The notes under the pieces are model-generated. The model did no database searches. It was not told the origin of the DNA and worked only from the letters and a program-made list of their open reading frames with translations. A DNA stretch of 64,000 nucleotides, taken from NCBI RefSeq assembly GCF_000153765.1, contig NZ_DS022294.1, forward strand, positions 744,836 to 808,835, in the 5' to 3' direction. Numbering within the stretch: position 1 is the first letter of the stretch; each line of letters opens with the position of its first letter. A program made the position numbers and the translations under genes. Positions 9,976 to 21,013 of the stretch are shown one piece after another. This stretch comes from Mariprofundus ferrooxydans PV-1. Lineage in GTDB: Bacteria; Pseudomonadota; Zetaproteobacteria; Mariprofundales; Mariprofundaceae.

Positions 9976-10430
9976 ATGCTGAGACTGACCAAATTGACCG
10001 ATTACGGAATCCTGCTGCTGACGCGCATGGCATCATCGGAGCAACTGCGTTTTACCGCTACCGAACTGGCTGAAATGACCCATATCCCCATGCCCACGGT
10101 CAGCAAAATCCTGCAAATGCTGTTGCATGAGAACCTGCTGAGTTCAACACGCGGTGCCCGCGGCGGCTATCAACTGACACGCGATGCAAGCCAGATCAAT
10201 ATACGCGATGTCATTAACGTATTCGAAGGATCCATCGCACTGACCGAATGTAATATTGAGGGCAGCGTCTGCGATCAGCATGACGTCTGCTCGACCAGCA
10301 ACAACTGGAAACGTATCAATATCGCTGTGGGACAGGCTCTGGAAGGCATATCTCTGGCTGATATGAACGAGCAGAGCTTTGTGCCGGTATTCCGGCTGCA
10401 ACGCGGCATTGCCATTGAGAAGGTGCACTG

Positions 10431-10431
<1 letters not shown>
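9976..10431 (+). CDS. Rrf2-family SUF system regulator
   Basis: Fe-S responsive transcription factor that controls the downstream suf genes. The ATG at 9976 ([19 protein letters not shown]) has AGAGG 5 bp upstream and fits the family start better than the GTG at 9970. Winged HTH in residues about 1-80 ([23 protein letters not shown]). Three cysteines ([14 protein letters not shown]) match the cluster-ligand triplet of IscR. Matches the SUF regulator subgroup in gammaproteobacteria. sufB starts in its stop codon (TGATG). Confidence 0.92.
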
Positions 10432-11885
<1,454 letters not shown>

Positions 11886-11900
11886 AGAAACAACAGCGGT

Positions 11901-12059
11901 TCACCACAGAGTGCGCGATATGAGCCAGGCAGAAAAAGGCATCCGCTTGTTGTGTCGAACCGGATTGATAAAAATATATAGCCCGGAATCACAGGGACAA
12001 AGAGAAAAACCAACCATTTTTCCTCTGCGTGCCCTGCGTCCTCTGTGGCAAGAGAAGGT
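11901..12059. repeat. Intergenic inverted-end element between sufB and sufC
   Basis: The 182-bp sufB-sufC gap holds CCACAGAG at its left end (from 11903) and CTGCGTCCTCTGTGGC at its right end (to about 12050), with no ORF between. The right part repeats CTCTGCG..CCTGCG..CTCTGTGG. The same words occur near 14.1 and 58.7-58.9 kb. The sufC ribosome site (AGAAGG) lies at its edge. Confidence 0.6.
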
Positions 12060-12067
12060 TTACAAAG

Positions 12068-12820
12068 ATGATTAAAATTGAGAATTTGCATGTATCGGTA
12101 GCAGGCAAAACCATCCTGAAAGGTATCAACCTGGAGATCGGTGAGGGTGAAGTGCATGCCATCATGGGGCCGAACGGCTCGGGCAAATCGACGCTGTCGA
12201 ATGTCATTGCCGGACGCGACGGCTATGAGGTCACGCAGGGCTCAATCACCTACAAGGGGCGTGATCTGCTCGCCATGGCGCCGGAAGAGCGCGCATGGGA
12301 AGGCGTATTCCTGGCATTCCAGTACCCGGTTGAAATACCCGGCGTGAACAACACCTATCTGCTCAAGGCAGGCGTGAATGCCGCGCGCCGCCATCGCGGC
12401 GAGCAGGAGCTCGATGCCATGGATTTCATGCAGCTGGTCAGGGAAAAAGCCAAGCTGGTGGAACTGGATCAGTCATTCCTCTCGCGCGGCGTTAATGAAG
12501 GCTTCTCCGGCGGTGAGAAGAAACGCAATGAGATTTTCCAGATGGCCGTGCTCGAGCCCTCTCTGGCGCTGCTGGATGAAACCGACTCAGGTCTGGATAT
12601 CGATGCCCTGCGTATCGTCGCCAAAGGGGTCAATACACTACGCGCGGCTAATCGCTCCATTATTATGATCACCCACTATCAGCGTCTGCTCGATTACATC
12701 CAGCCGGATGTCGTGCATGTGCTCGCCGATGGCAAAATCCTCAAGACCGGCGATAAGAATCTGGCACTGGAACTGGAAGAGCGCGGTTATGACTGGGTCA
12801 GGGAAGAGGCTGCTGCATGA
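12068..12820 (+). CDS. sufC: Fe-S assembly ATPase SufC
   Basis: ABC-type ATPase that drives shape change of SufB-SufD. From ATG 12068 ([10 protein letters not shown]) it is 250 residues. Walker [10 protein letters not shown], the ABC signature [11 protein letters not shown], Walker [17 protein letters not shown] and the SufC-specific Q-loop segment are present. The start has AGAAGG 9 bp upstream. The sufD start overlaps its stop (ATGA). Confidence 0.96.
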   Translation: MIKIENLHVSVAGKTILKGINLEIGEGEVHAIMGPNGSGKSTLSNVIAGRDGYEVTQGSITYKGRDLLAMAPEERAWEGVFLAFQYPVEIPGVNNTYLLKAGVNAARRHRGEQELDAMDFMQLVREKAKLVELDQSFLSRGVNEGFSGGEKKRNEIFQMAVLEPSLALLDETDSGLDIDALRIVAKGVNTLRAANRSIIMITHYQRLLDYIQPDVVHVLADGKILKTGDKNLALELEERGYDWVREEAAA

Positions 12821-14067
12821 GCGCATCACTGCAACATATCCGCGATGAGGCGTGGCAGGCTTTTGAGGCCCGTGGCCTGCCGACAACCCGTGATGAAGAC
12901 TGGAAATATACAGATATCTCGCGCATTCAGGCGCTGCTTGGCGATCAGTGGTGGCAGAGTGCCGCTACCGAGCCATGCGATGCTGCATCGTTTGTTATTG
13001 CGAAACTCGATGCCTATCGTGTGGTGATCGTGAACGGTCATTTCGATGCACAGGCATCCGATCTGCCTGCATCGGTCAGCGTGAAGTCGCTGGCCGCCAT
13101 GATTCAGGATGAGCCGGAGCAGGTATCCGAGCTGATCACATACAGGGATGATGCATTTCTGAGTAACGGTATTGTCGCGGCCAACAGTGCACTGGCCAGC
13201 GATGGCGCCTGCATCTGCGTGCCGGACAACACTCGTCTGGACAAGCCGATACATATCCTGAACGTGAACAGCGGCGGCACGACCCACCTGCGCACCGGCA
13301 TCCATATCGGCAAACAGGCGCAGGCTGAAATCATCGAACACTTCGCCGGCAATCACAACAATAGCGGGCTGACCACGGCCGTAACGGCCATCCGCCTGCT
13401 TGAGGGAGCCCGCATCGAGCATTACCGCCTGCAGATGGAAGCGCCAAAGCAGTGTCATCTGGGCCGCGTGGAGATTACGCAGCAGCGCGACTCCTCCTGC
13501 ACGCTGCACGCAACCGAAATCGGCGGCATGATCTCGCGTGCGGACGTGGTTGTCCGGCTACAGCAGGCCGGTGCAAGCTGCACACTCAACGGGCTGTTTG
13601 TCGCGGCTAATCGCCAGCATATCGACCACCACACACGCATCGACCACAATGCGCCGCATTGCACCAGCCGCGAAAATTACAGGGCGGTGCTCGACGGCCG
13701 CTCGCACGGCGTATTCAACGGCAAGATTGTCGTGGCAGAAGGCGCAATAAAAACCGACTCGGCGCAAAACAATGCCAACCTGTTGCTCTCGCAACATGCC
13801 GAAATCGACACCAAGCCTGAGCTGGAAATTTACAATGATGATGTAAAATGTGCGCACGGGGTCACGGTCGGACAGCTGGATCAGAATCAGCTGTTTTATC
13901 TGAAATCGCGCGGTCTCTCCGACGATGAAGCCAGACAGATGCTCACCTTTGCCTTTGCCGATGAAGTGCTGGCCAAAATGAGTAATCAGGCGGTACGCCG
14001 CTATGTTGAGCATGCAGCCTTCGCCAAACTGCCGAACATCTCCGATCTGGAAGGCATGCTGGGATGA
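12817..14067 (+). CDS. sufD: Fe-S assembly protein SufD
   Basis: 416-residue partner of SufB in the SufBC2D complex. N-terminal [14 protein letters not shown] is the typical SufD start; the C-terminal [19 protein letters not shown] and [13 protein letters not shown] are diagnostic. Encoded 4 bp into sufC. Confidence 0.95.
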   Translation: MSASLQHIRDEAWQAFEARGLPTTRDEDWKYTDISRIQALLGDQWWQSAATEPCDAASFVIAKLDAYRVVIVNGHFDAQASDLPASVSVKSLAAMIQDEPEQVSELITYRDDAFLSNGIVAANSALASDGACICVPDNTRLDKPIHILNVNSGGTTHLRTGIHIGKQAQAEIIEHFAGNHNNSGLTTAVTAIRLLEGARIEHYRLQMEAPKQCHLGRVEITQQRDSSCTLHATEIGGMISRADVVVRLQQAGASCTLNGLFVAANRQHIDHHTRIDHNAPHCTSRENYRAVLDGRSHGVFNGKIVVAEGAIKTDSAQNNANLLLSQHAEIDTKPELEIYNDDVKCAHGVTVGQLDQNQLFYLKSRGLSDDEARQMLTFAFADEVLAKMSNQAVRRYVEHAAFAKLPNISDLEGMLG

Positions 14068-14094
14068 TCACTGTTTCAGCAGCCACGCCTGCAC

Positions 14095-14130
14095 ATTCAT
14101 GCACTCTGCGTCGCTCTGCGGTGCAAAAGG
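14095..14130. repeat. Short copy of CTCTGCG repeat before sufS
   Basis: CACTCTGCGTCGCTCTGCGGTG (14101-14122, written in part here) just upstream of sufS resembles the right half of the element at 11.9-12.06 kb and the one near 58.9 kb. AAGG at its end serves as the sufS ribosome site. Confidence 0.5.
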
Positions 14131-14139
14131 TTGAATATA

Positions 14140-15357
14140 ATGTTTGATATTGAAGCCATACGGAATGATTTCCCGATTTTGGGGCAGCAGATTTACGGCA
14201 AGCCGCTGGTCTATCTGGATAATGCCGCCACCACACAGAAGCCGCAGTGCGTCATTGATGCGGTGAACCATTACTATGCGTGCGATAACGCCAATGTGCA
14301 TCGTGGCGTACATGCCCTCTCCGAGCGGGCCACAGCCGATTACGAAGCGGCACGCAAGATCATTGCCGGTTTCTTCAATGCCCGCAGCGAGCGCGAAGTG
14401 ATCTTCACCCGCGGCACCACCGAGGCGATCAATCTGGTCGCATCGGCATGGGGTGGAGCCAATGTCCGTGCCGGTGATGAGGTAGTGATCACCCACATGG
14501 AGCACCACTCCAATATCGTGCCGTGGCAGATGCTGTGCGAGCGGGTTGGTGCCACATTGAAGGTTGCACCGATCAACGAGCAGGGCGAGCTGATCATCGA
14601 TGCGTTTGAGGCGCTGCTTAACGAGCACACAAAGTTTGTCGGCGTCGTGCACATGTCCAATGCGCTGGGCACGATCAACCCGGTTGCCGAGATCATTGCC
14701 AAAGCCCATGCCGTCGGTGCAACAGTGCTGGTCGATGGCGCCCAGGCCGCCGCCCATCTGGCTGTCGATCTGCAGGCGCTGGATGCTGATTTTTATGTGA
14801 CCAGCGCACACAAGATGTACGGCCCCACCGGCGTCGGCGTACTGATCGGCAGGGAGTCGATTCTCGATGCCATGCCGCCGTATCAGGGTGGTGGCGACAT
14901 GATCCGCATGGTCACCTTCGAAAAAACGGAATACAACGAGCTGCCCTACAAGTTTGAAGCCGGCACACCGCATATCGCCGGCGCCATCGGTTTCGGCAAG
15001 GCCATCGAATATATTCAGGGCATCGGTTTCGACCTCATTGGCAAACGCGAAAAAGAGCTGCTGGCCTATGCCACGGCCAAAGCCGAAAGCTTTGACGGCC
15101 TGCGCCAGATCGGCACCGCAGGAGAGAAGGCATGCGTGCTCTCATTTGTGCTGGCCGGCGTACATCCGCATGATCTGGGCACCATTGTCGATCGCGAGGG
15201 CGTGGCCATTCGGGCAGGCCATCACTGTGCCATGCCGGTGATGCAGTTTTTCAAGGTGCCGGCTACCGCACGCGCCTCCTTCTCGATCTATAACACAAAG
15301 GCGGAAGTCGATACCCTGTTTGCCGCCCTGCAAAAGGCGCAGGCTATTTTCGCATGA
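14140..15357 (+). CDS. sufS: Cysteine desulfurase SufS
   Basis: PLP enzyme that supplies persulfide sulfur for cluster assembly. The ATG at 14140 (MFDIEAIRNDFPIL, 405 residues) follows AAGG at 9 bp and fits the family start; the track-like TTG further up is not needed. PLP lysine in VTSAHKMYGPTG, catalytic cysteine in AGHHCAMPVM, YLDNAATTQKP near the start. Group II desulfurases work with SufE or SufU; here SufU follows. Confidence 0.96.
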   Translation: MFDIEAIRNDFPILGQQIYGKPLVYLDNAATTQKPQCVIDAVNHYYACDNANVHRGVHALSERATADYEAARKIIAGFFNARSEREVIFTRGTTEAINLVASAWGGANVRAGDEVVITHMEHHSNIVPWQMLCERVGATLKVAPINEQGELIIDAFEALLNEHTKFVGVVHMSNALGTINPVAEIIAKAHAVGATVLVDGAQAAAHLAVDLQALDADFYVTSAHKMYGPTGVGVLIGRESILDAMPPYQGGGDMIRMVTFEKTEYNELPYKFEAGTPHIAGAIGFGKAIEYIQGIGFDLIGKREKELLAYATAKAESFDGLRQIGTAGEKACVLSFVLAGVHPHDLGTIVDREGVAIRAGHHCAMPVMQFFKVPATARASFSIYNTKAEVDTLFAALQKAQAIFA

Positions 15358-15368
15358 AAAAATTTCCT

Positions 15369-15495
15369 GACCACACAAAGACTCAAAGCAGCCATACGCG
15401 TGTAATATTTTTGCTTGCATCGTCAGCTGCCGCATGTTTATTTGCCACGATGATAAACAGCTGCTTTTCTTTATATCCCCGTACCTGTGTGGTTG
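15369..15495. repeat. Intergenic element with ACCACAC ends before sufU
   Basis: The 153-bp gap between sufS and sufU is bounded by TGACCACACAAAGAC on the left and CCTGTGTGGTTGACC on the right, an inverted repeat. No ORF inside. It resembles the element before obgE (CCACAAAGAC) more than the CTCTGCG copies. Confidence 0.45.
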
Positions 15496-15510
15496 ACCAA
15501 GAGGCTTTGA

Positions 15511-15966
15511 ATGTTTGAATTAAGAGACCTGTACCAGCAGGTGATTGTCGATCACAACAAGAGCCCGCGCAATTTCGGCAAGCTGGCAAGCTTCAACCAT
15601 GAGGCTGACGGCTATAACCCGCTATGCGGCGACAAACTGCATATCTATCTGAATGTCAGCGATGACGGCATCATTGAAGATGTCTCATTCGAGGGTGAAG
15701 GTTGCGCCATTTCGGTTGCATCGGCTTCGCTGATGACCGATGCACTGAAGGGAACTGAGCTGGCGGCATTTCAGCAGCGCTTTGAAGGCTTTCAGCACAT
15801 GGTCACGGCCGATATCGATGAAGAGCCGGATACCGATGTACTGGGTAAGTTGGCCGTGCTCTCGGGCGTGCGCGAATTCCCCAGTCGTATCAAATGCGCC
15901 TCGCTCTGCTGGCATACCATGAAAGCGGCGATTGAGGACTCCGGCAAGGCGGCAAAAACAGAATGA
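15511..15966 (+). CDS. sufU: SufU-type Fe-S assembly protein
   Basis: IscU-fold protein of 151 residues. Cysteines at C39 (NPLCGD), C65 (GEGCAIS) and C129 (IKCASLCWHT) are the expected ligands. The insert between the second and third cysteine (about residues 85-110) marks SufU rather than IscU. SufU proteins bind zinc and accept persulfide from SufS. GAGG lies upstream of the ATG. Confidence 0.93.
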   Translation: MFELRDLYQQVIVDHNKSPRNFGKLASFNHEADGYNPLCGDKLHIYLNVSDDGIIEDVSFEGEGCAISVASASLMTDALKGTELAAFQQRFEGFQHMVTADIDEEPDTDVLGKLAVLSGVREFPSRIKCASLCWHTMKAAIEDSGKAAKTE

Positions 15967-16535
15967 ACAGTGCAGGCAATATGATTACTACCACCCGTGA
16001 TGTTGATGCCATTCTGATTCCGCTCGGCACGCCGGTGACCATTCCTGCCGGGGCGCTGGTGCTGATCACCCAGGAGTTGGGCGGCACCTATACCGTCAGC
16101 GTATCGGGCAATCTGGCACGCGTGGAAGGCAAGGATGCCGATGCGCTCGGACTGGGCATGGATACAGAGCAGGCAGTTGCCGCTGCCACGGCTGAAAAAA
16201 GCCCGGAAACCGAACAGGGTCCGGTTGATGAACAGGCCATCTGGGATGTGCTGAAAACCTGCTACGACCCGGAAATTCCGGTTAACATCGTTGATCTGGG
16301 CCTTGTTTACGACTGCCATGTGGTGGAAACCGATGAAGGCGGCAACCATGTGGATATTGTCATGACACTGACCGCACCCGGTTGCGGTATGGGGCCGTTT
16401 ATTGTCGATGATGTGCGCGCCAAGGTATTGAGTGTGGACCATGTCAGCGATGTCGAGGTCGATCTGGTATTTGATCCGCCGTGGGATCGCTCCATGATGA
16501 GCGATGAAGCACGTCTTCAGTTAGGCATGTTTTAA
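15963..16535 (+). CDS. sufT: SufT, MIP18-domain Fe-S assembly factor
   Basis: 190-residue protein. N-terminal part (about 1-60) is the SufT-specific region; the C-terminal MIP18/DUF59 domain (about 80-185) includes DPEIPVNIVDLGLVY and the conserved cysteine in LTAPGCGMG. SufT is linked to maturation of Fe-S proteins under high demand. ATGA overlap with sufU. Confidence 0.93.
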   Translation: MNSAGNMITTTRDVDAILIPLGTPVTIPAGALVLITQELGGTYTVSVSGNLARVEGKDADALGLGMDTEQAVAAATAEKSPETEQGPVDEQAIWDVLKTCYDPEIPVNIVDLGLVYDCHVVETDEGGNHVDIVMTLTAPGCGMGPFIVDDVRAKVLSVDHVSDVEVDLVFDPPWDRSMMSDEARLQLGMF

Positions 16536-16587
16536 TCATAGCGCAGCAAAAAGCGGGCTGATCACAATCAGGGAAGAGGAGTGAGCA

Positions 16588-16902
16588 ATGGCTGAATGGA
16601 TGGATGTGGGCGAGATCGGTGAGCTGCCGCCGGGCAGTCGAAAAATCTTCAATACCCCCTATTGTGAAATCGCCGTATTCAATCTGGCCGGTGAATTCTT
16701 CGCCATTGAAGATGTCTGCAGCCATGACGGCGGCGAACTGGCCAGCGGCGTCTGCGAAGGCGATCAGATTATCTGCCCGCGCCACGGCGCCCGCTTCTGT
16801 ATCCGCAACGGCCGCGCGCTGACCCCGCCGGCGTATGAGGATATATCCACCTTCCCTGTACGCATTGAAAACGGCATGGTACAAATCGATATTGATGACT
16901 AA
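16588..16902 (+). CDS. Rieske [2Fe-2S] small ferredoxin
   Basis: 104-residue single-domain Rieske protein. Ligands: CSH (about residue 43-45) and CPRH (about 62-65). GGAG precedes the ATG. Such proteins end many SUF operons of this layout and probably act as electron donor or cluster client; the partner is not known. Confidence 0.9.
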   Translation: MAEWMDVGEIGELPPGSRKIFNTPYCEIAVFNLAGEFFAIEDVCSHDGGELASGVCEGDQIICPRHGARFCIRNGRALTPPAYEDISTFPVRIENGMVQIDIDD

Positions 16903-17083
16903 GGATTCAAACCGGCCGGCGCAGTGTCGCACCTGCCGTTACTATTTCATTACCTGGGAGAAGCAGCGCCCACACGGCTGCAGCGCCTTCAATTTCAAGT
17001 CTCCGCGCCTGCCCTGCCTTGATGTCCGGCATGCCTCCGGAATGATGTGCCAGAAATATGAAGTCAAAGAACAGCAGGGATAG
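16895..17083 (+). CDS. Small cysteine-rich conserved hypothetical protein
   Basis: From ATG 16895, inside the end of the Rieske gene, there are 62 residues with CRTCRYYFITWEKQRPHGC then LPCLDVR and MMCQKYEV. The spacing of CxxC plus further cysteines suggests a metal site (zinc or Fe-S) but I do not recognise a named family. The overlap with the Rieske gene and same direction argue that it is a real gene and that its job is tied to the SUF operon. No terminator was found after it. Confidence 0.65.
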   Translation: MTKDSNRPAQCRTCRYYFITWEKQRPHGCSAFNFKSPRLPCLDVRHASGMMCQKYEVKEQQG

Positions 17084-17181
17084 CGTCACCACATTCTTGC
17101 TGTAGGATTGGATACTATGACAAGAAAACACTTTGACCGGATACAGGTTCGATTTGAGATGCGCTCCGTGACAGGGAGTGG

Positions 17182-19707
17182 ATGTCACCAATCTACACTG
17201 ATATCGGTATGACTTTGTACAACAGCAACAGGGACAAGCAGAAAACTACGTGGCGCAGGCGGCATGCATCACGCAGTCCCGAATATGGCCAGTCATTTAC
17301 CCGCGTTATCGTTGTATTTGTTATCTGCCTCTATTTCTATATCACGCAGAATCATCTTATATTCACAATAGCAGCAGCATATCTGGCTGTTTCTATCGCA
17401 TTCCTGATATGGATCACCCTCTCGCCGGCAGCCAACAACAGACGCAGAGGCTTGATGGCCGTTGGCGATGTCGTGACCACCTCCGTCTGCATGTATCACG
17501 GCGACGGCGAAGACGGCGCACTATTCGTCGGCCTCTACCTGTGGATTATCGTTGGTCACGGTTTCCGCTTCGGCGTCAAATACGCCTATCTGGCAATGGC
17601 ACTCTCGGTAGCCGGCTTTGTTACCGTTGTTTATCTCAACCCGTTCTGGATGCAGCATATTTATATGGCTATCGGCAATCTGCTACTGATTCTGGTGGTG
17701 CCGTTGTTCATGGCCAGGCTCATTCAAAAACTGCACCATGCCATTGATGCAGCAGAAGCCGCCAATCGCGCCAAGTCGCAGTTTATGGCCAATATGAGCC
17801 ATGAACTGCGCACGCCATTAAACGGCATCATCGGCATGAGCGATCTGTTATACAGTACCAGTTTAAGTAACGAGCAGAAGCGTTTCACGTTTGTGATCAA
17901 GGAATCCGCATATCATCAGCTGAGCCTGATTGAGCGCATTCTTGATATGGCCAAACTGGAGGCGGGCAAGCTTGAGTTGCTGCATGAACCTTTTGATCTG
18001 CACCAGTTATTGCACGGCACTGTTGCGCTGTTTGAAGGACAGGCCAAGGAAAAGGCAATCCGGATAGCATTGCGATATGACCCGGAAATTCCATTTGCGC
18101 TGATCGGTGACCCGAAGCATATCAAGCAGATTCTGCTGAATATTGTCGGTAATGCGGTCAAATTTACCGAGCATGGAAGTGTCACGCTGAAGGTTGAGGC
18201 ATCGGAGGTAACCGAGAAAAATGTAGTATTGCAGTTTACCGTGACCGATACCGGAATTGGTATGTCCGAAGATGTGCAGGGCAGAATATTTGAACAGTTT
18301 ACTCAGGCCGATGCCAGCATTACCCGCCGTTTCGGTGGCACGGGTCTGGGTACGACGATCGCCAAAAACCTGACTGAACTGATGGGGGGAAGCATCAGCC
18401 TGAAAAGCCGGGCGGGCGCCGGCACCACCTTTACCATCAACCTGCCGCTCTCCCGGCAGCAGCCAGGGACCAGCGAGCCGAGAGATCTCTCACGCCTGCA
18501 TCTGCTGCTACTGGCAAAGCAAGCCGATGCAGATCTCGTTGCACCGCTGCTGCAGCAGTGGGGCATCGGCTTTACGTTGATTGAAGATGAAAAGCTGCTG
18601 CTATCGGCTCTGGTTGACGCATGGTCCATGGGGCAACCCTATGATATCGCCATTATTTACAGCAGCGCTCTGCGCTTCAGGCCGGAGCGTATTGCAGGCG
18701 CCATTCGCGACAAGTCGGATCTGACAGGGCTGGATGTGATTCTGGTTGAACCTGCGTCTGAGCGGGAAAACAGTTCGGTGATGATTGCAGCCGGTTACTC
18801 TTCAGTATTGTCTCTGCCACTGCAGCAGTCGCTGCTATTCAATGCGCTGCATGCTGCAAGCGTCATTCATCACCCCGCCGATGTGATTTCCATTACCGAT
18901 GTCATTCATCGCAAGCAGCAGCTCAAACCGCTGCATATCCTGCTGGCTGAAGATAACGCAGTGAATCAGGAGGTGATGCAGGAGGTGCTGAAAAAAGCCG
19001 GCCACAACGTCCAGCTTGCCGAGGATGGCGAACAGGCACTCGATGCGCTGGCCGGAGACACTCAGTTTGATCTGGTGCTGCTGGATATGAATATGCCCAA
19101 GGCCAGCGGACTGGATGTGCTCAAGCAGTTCCGTTTTATGGATACAACAGGCAAAACCCCGGTGCTGATGCTTAGCGCGGATGCACTGCCGGATACCATC
19201 AGGGAGTGTATGGATGCCGGTGCCAATGATTATCTTACCAAACCGGTTCAGCTTGCTTCATTGCTCGAGAAGGTCGCCGCATTTACCAGTCATGAGGATG
19301 CCCCTGAAGGTGAAGAATTACCTGCCTACAGCCCGGAGCATGACTCACTGCTGGACGAAGGCCGTCTGGACGACCTGTTCCGTGTAATTCGTACAACAGA
19401 GAAGCAGGAGCATCTGTTACGTTCATTCAAAGATAGCGGTCAGGAGCATCTGACACAGCTGGATTTATACGCAAGGCAAGGTAACAAAGCCCTGTTTCTG
19501 ACTGCACTGCATCCATTCAAGGGCAGCGCCGCCACATTGGGTATGCAAGGCATACTGAGCATCTGCAACAAGATTGAAGGGCAGAACGAGTCGCTGGATG
19601 CTGCGGCGATGTCATCCTGTGTCATCGAGTTGCGCAGCTGTTTTCAGGCAGGTTGCTCCGCCCTGAATAGATATATACAGGAATACCCTGCATCACATCA
19701 TCGTTGA
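17182..19707 (+). CDS. rpfC: RpfC-like hybrid sensor kinase
   Basis: 841-residue membrane sensor. About five hydrophobic segments in residues 40-180, then HisKA with H207 in [11 protein letters not shown], an HATPase domain with [19 protein letters not shown] and LGTTIAKNL (the last phrase is typical of RpfC), a receiver domain around residues 575-690 ([24 protein letters not shown]) and a C-terminal Hpt domain with LHPFKGSA. This order is that of the DSF receptor RpfC. It faces rpfF tail to tail, as in Xanthomonas. RpfG, its usual output partner, is not in the window. AGGGAG lies close to the ATG; an ATG at 17209 is possible. Confidence 0.85.
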   Translation: MSPIYTDIGMTLYNSNRDKQKTTWRRRHASRSPEYGQSFTRVIVVFVICLYFYITQNHLIFTIAAAYLAVSIAFLIWITLSPAANNRRRGLMAVGDVVTTSVCMYHGDGEDGALFVGLYLWIIVGHGFRFGVKYAYLAMALSVAGFVTVVYLNPFWMQHIYMAIGNLLLILVVPLFMARLIQKLHHAIDAAEAANRAKSQFMANMSHELRTPLNGIIGMSDLLYSTSLSNEQKRFTFVIKESAYHQLSLIERILDMAKLEAGKLELLHEPFDLHQLLHGTVALFEGQAKEKAIRIALRYDPEIPFALIGDPKHIKQILLNIVGNAVKFTEHGSVTLKVEASEVTEKNVVLQFTVTDTGIGMSEDVQGRIFEQFTQADASITRRFGGTGLGTTIAKNLTELMGGSISLKSRAGAGTTFTINLPLSRQQPGTSEPRDLSRLHLLLLAKQADADLVAPLLQQWGIGFTLIEDEKLLLSALVDAWSMGQPYDIAIIYSSALRFRPERIAGAIRDKSDLTGLDVILVEPASERENSSVMIAAGYSSVLSLPLQQSLLFNALHAASVIHHPADVISITDVIHRKQQLKPLHILLAEDNAVNQEVMQEVLKKAGHNVQLAEDGEQALDALAGDTQFDLVLLDMNMPKASGLDVLKQFRFMDTTGKTPVLMLSADALPDTIRECMDAGANDYLTKPVQLASLLEKVAAFTSHEDAPEGEELPAYSPEHDSLLDEGRLDDLFRVIRTTEKQEHLLRSFKDSGQEHLTQLDLYARQGNKALFLTALHPFKGSAATLGMQGILSICNKIEGQNESLDAAAMSSCVIELRSCFQAGCSALNRYIQEYPASHHR

Positions 19708-19714
19708 ACCCTGT

Positions 19715-19748
19715 CATGCTCCGGAGGGCTGCTTTCCCCCGGAGCATG
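19715..19748. terminator. Shared hairpin between rpfC and rpfF
   Basis: CATGCTCCGG and CCGGAGCATG (10-bp perfect stem, extended by GGG/CCC with one bulge) fill the 53-bp gap between the two convergent stops. No clear T-run on either side, so its strength as a terminator is uncertain. Confidence 0.6.
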
Positions 19749-19760
19749 ATGGTTCATCTG

Positions 19761-20615
19761 CTATGCTGATTTAGCCGACTGCTTCTTTACCAGTCTCTCT
19801 ATCATGCGCAGATCTCTGCTCTCCAGCCGGAATGCCGTATCCACCCAGATATTTGCTGCCTCCATCAGCTCTTCAAAGGTAATCGGATTACAGCAGCGTT
19901 TGGCCTTTCGAAATGCGCGATAGCCGTTTCTCAGGCGGCTCTCCTTTTTGATGTAGTCATACACCGCCTGCCTGCCTGCACCTTCTTCGGCCAGCACATC
20001 CACAACCCCCAACTCATACATCTCTTCAGCTGAATACAGTCGACCGCTCAGAATCAGGCGTTCTGCTTCGGCCATACCGATTTTTCTGGATAGCAGGCTA
20101 TAAGCCCCGGCACCCGGAAACAGGTTAAACAGAATATCCGGCAAGCCCATTTTTGCACCGCGTTCAGCAATCAACACCTCGCTGGAAATAGCCGCTTCAA
20201 ATCCGCCGCCAAGCGCATCACCCTGTACCAGTGATATGGTTGTGATATTGCCATTGATGGCGTTGTAGTTGCGCATAAACATCTGATTGCACATGGTCAC
20301 ATACTTCAACAGTCCCTCCCTGTCACCACGTTCAATATGCTCCAGAAACAGATTCAGGTCTCCGCCGAGATTAAAGATGCCCGGCACCTTCGATCCTCCG
20401 ACCACATATTGAATATGCTGCTGATCACTCAGTGTTTCACACCAGTCCAGGATTTCGGTGATCAGTTCGGGGGTAAAGCATGGCCGTGGCTGTGCCTGCA
20501 TGTAGAACCATGCAAGTCCGAGTTCTTCTTCGTAGCATACCTGCAGACTGCGGTAGCCGTGTGCATTGTCGCTGACTTCTATGTTTGATTCTGACTGTTT
20601 CCTCTGTTCTAGCAT
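19761..20615 (-). CDS. rpfF: RpfF-like DSF synthase (crotonase family)
   Basis: Makes cis-2-unsaturated fatty acid signals from acyl-ACP. The 284-residue protein carries PRPCFTPELI, the oxyanion region FNLGGDLNLF and QGDALGGGFEAAISSE, AKMGLPDILFNLFPGAGAY. E140 matches the first catalytic glutamate of RpfF (E141); the second position, normally Glu in GLPE, is Asp160 here. GGAG lies 8 bp upstream of the ATG. Neighbouring rpfC makes a signalling role much more likely than a plain enoyl-CoA hydratase. Confidence 0.88.
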   Translation of the reverse strand: MLEQRKQSESNIEVSDNAHGYRSLQVCYEEELGLAWFYMQAQPRPCFTPELITEILDWCETLSDQQHIQYVVGGSKVPGIFNLGGDLNLFLEHIERGDREGLLKYVTMCNQMFMRNYNAINGNITTISLVQGDALGGGFEAAISSEVLIAERGAKMGLPDILFNLFPGAGAYSLLSRKIGMAEAERLILSGRLYSAEEMYELGVVDVLAEEGAGRQAVYDYIKKESRLRNGYRAFRKAKRCCNPITFEELMEAANIWVDTAFRLESRDLRMIERLVKKQSAKSA

Positions 20616-20859
20616 TGTAAAGCTCCATATCGGTTGGATGTCGGAGGTGGTGGTGTCTCCCCCCGCACTGCTCAGGCTGAACGTCGCGGGACAGAAGCGT
20701 CAATTTATCATCGCTGCATGCGTGGACGTTTCGTATGAGGGGCGCGCGGCCGGGGAGAGGTCGAAATGGTGAGTCATGTGTGTGAAAAACAGTCAAAATA
20801 TCAACATGGCGCTCTCATATCCATGCAGATGGACAGCAGAATGCCTCCCGAACCCCTTA

Positions 20860-20983
20860 AAACAGGCGGGGTTTTACATCGGCTTTCGGGCTAAACGAAG
20901 CGACAAAAGGGAATCGGATGACTTCTCCGTTGAATTAGACATAATTCGCCGCGGAACGGGAGCCTGAGGGCTCCCTTTTGTTT
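20860..20983 (+). ncRNA. Candidate small RNA ending in a terminator
   Basis: The 397-bp gap between rpfF (leftward) and the gene at 21014 holds a strong plus-strand terminator (GGGAGCC/GGCTCCC, 20958-20975, then TTTTGTTT) with no convincing gene upstream of it. Stretches such as CGGCTTTCGGGCT could fold. The 63-residue ORF across it has no protein-like features. The 5' end given is a guess; no clear promoter seen. Confidence 0.3.
20958..20983 (+). terminator. Strong Rho-independent terminator without an obvious gene
   Basis: Stem GGGAGCC (20958-20964) and GGCTCCC (20969-20975), loop TGAG, then TTTTGTTT. It is on the plus strand just before the gene at 21014, so it either ends an unknown RNA or attenuates that gene. 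Confidence 0.8.
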
Positions 20984-21013
20984 CTGACGCATACCATAGA
21001 TAATGAGGCTACC

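Noticed and set aside
20890-20957. Possible cobalamin riboswitch
   Set aside because: AAAAGGGAATCGGATGA resembles part of the B12 box, but the conserved GCCCCCGC.ACTGT segment does not follow and the gene after it is not a cobalamin gene.
20776-20967. 63-residue frame upstream of the terminator at 20958
   Set aside because: It ends inside the terminator stem, has no ribosome site and no protein-like pattern.
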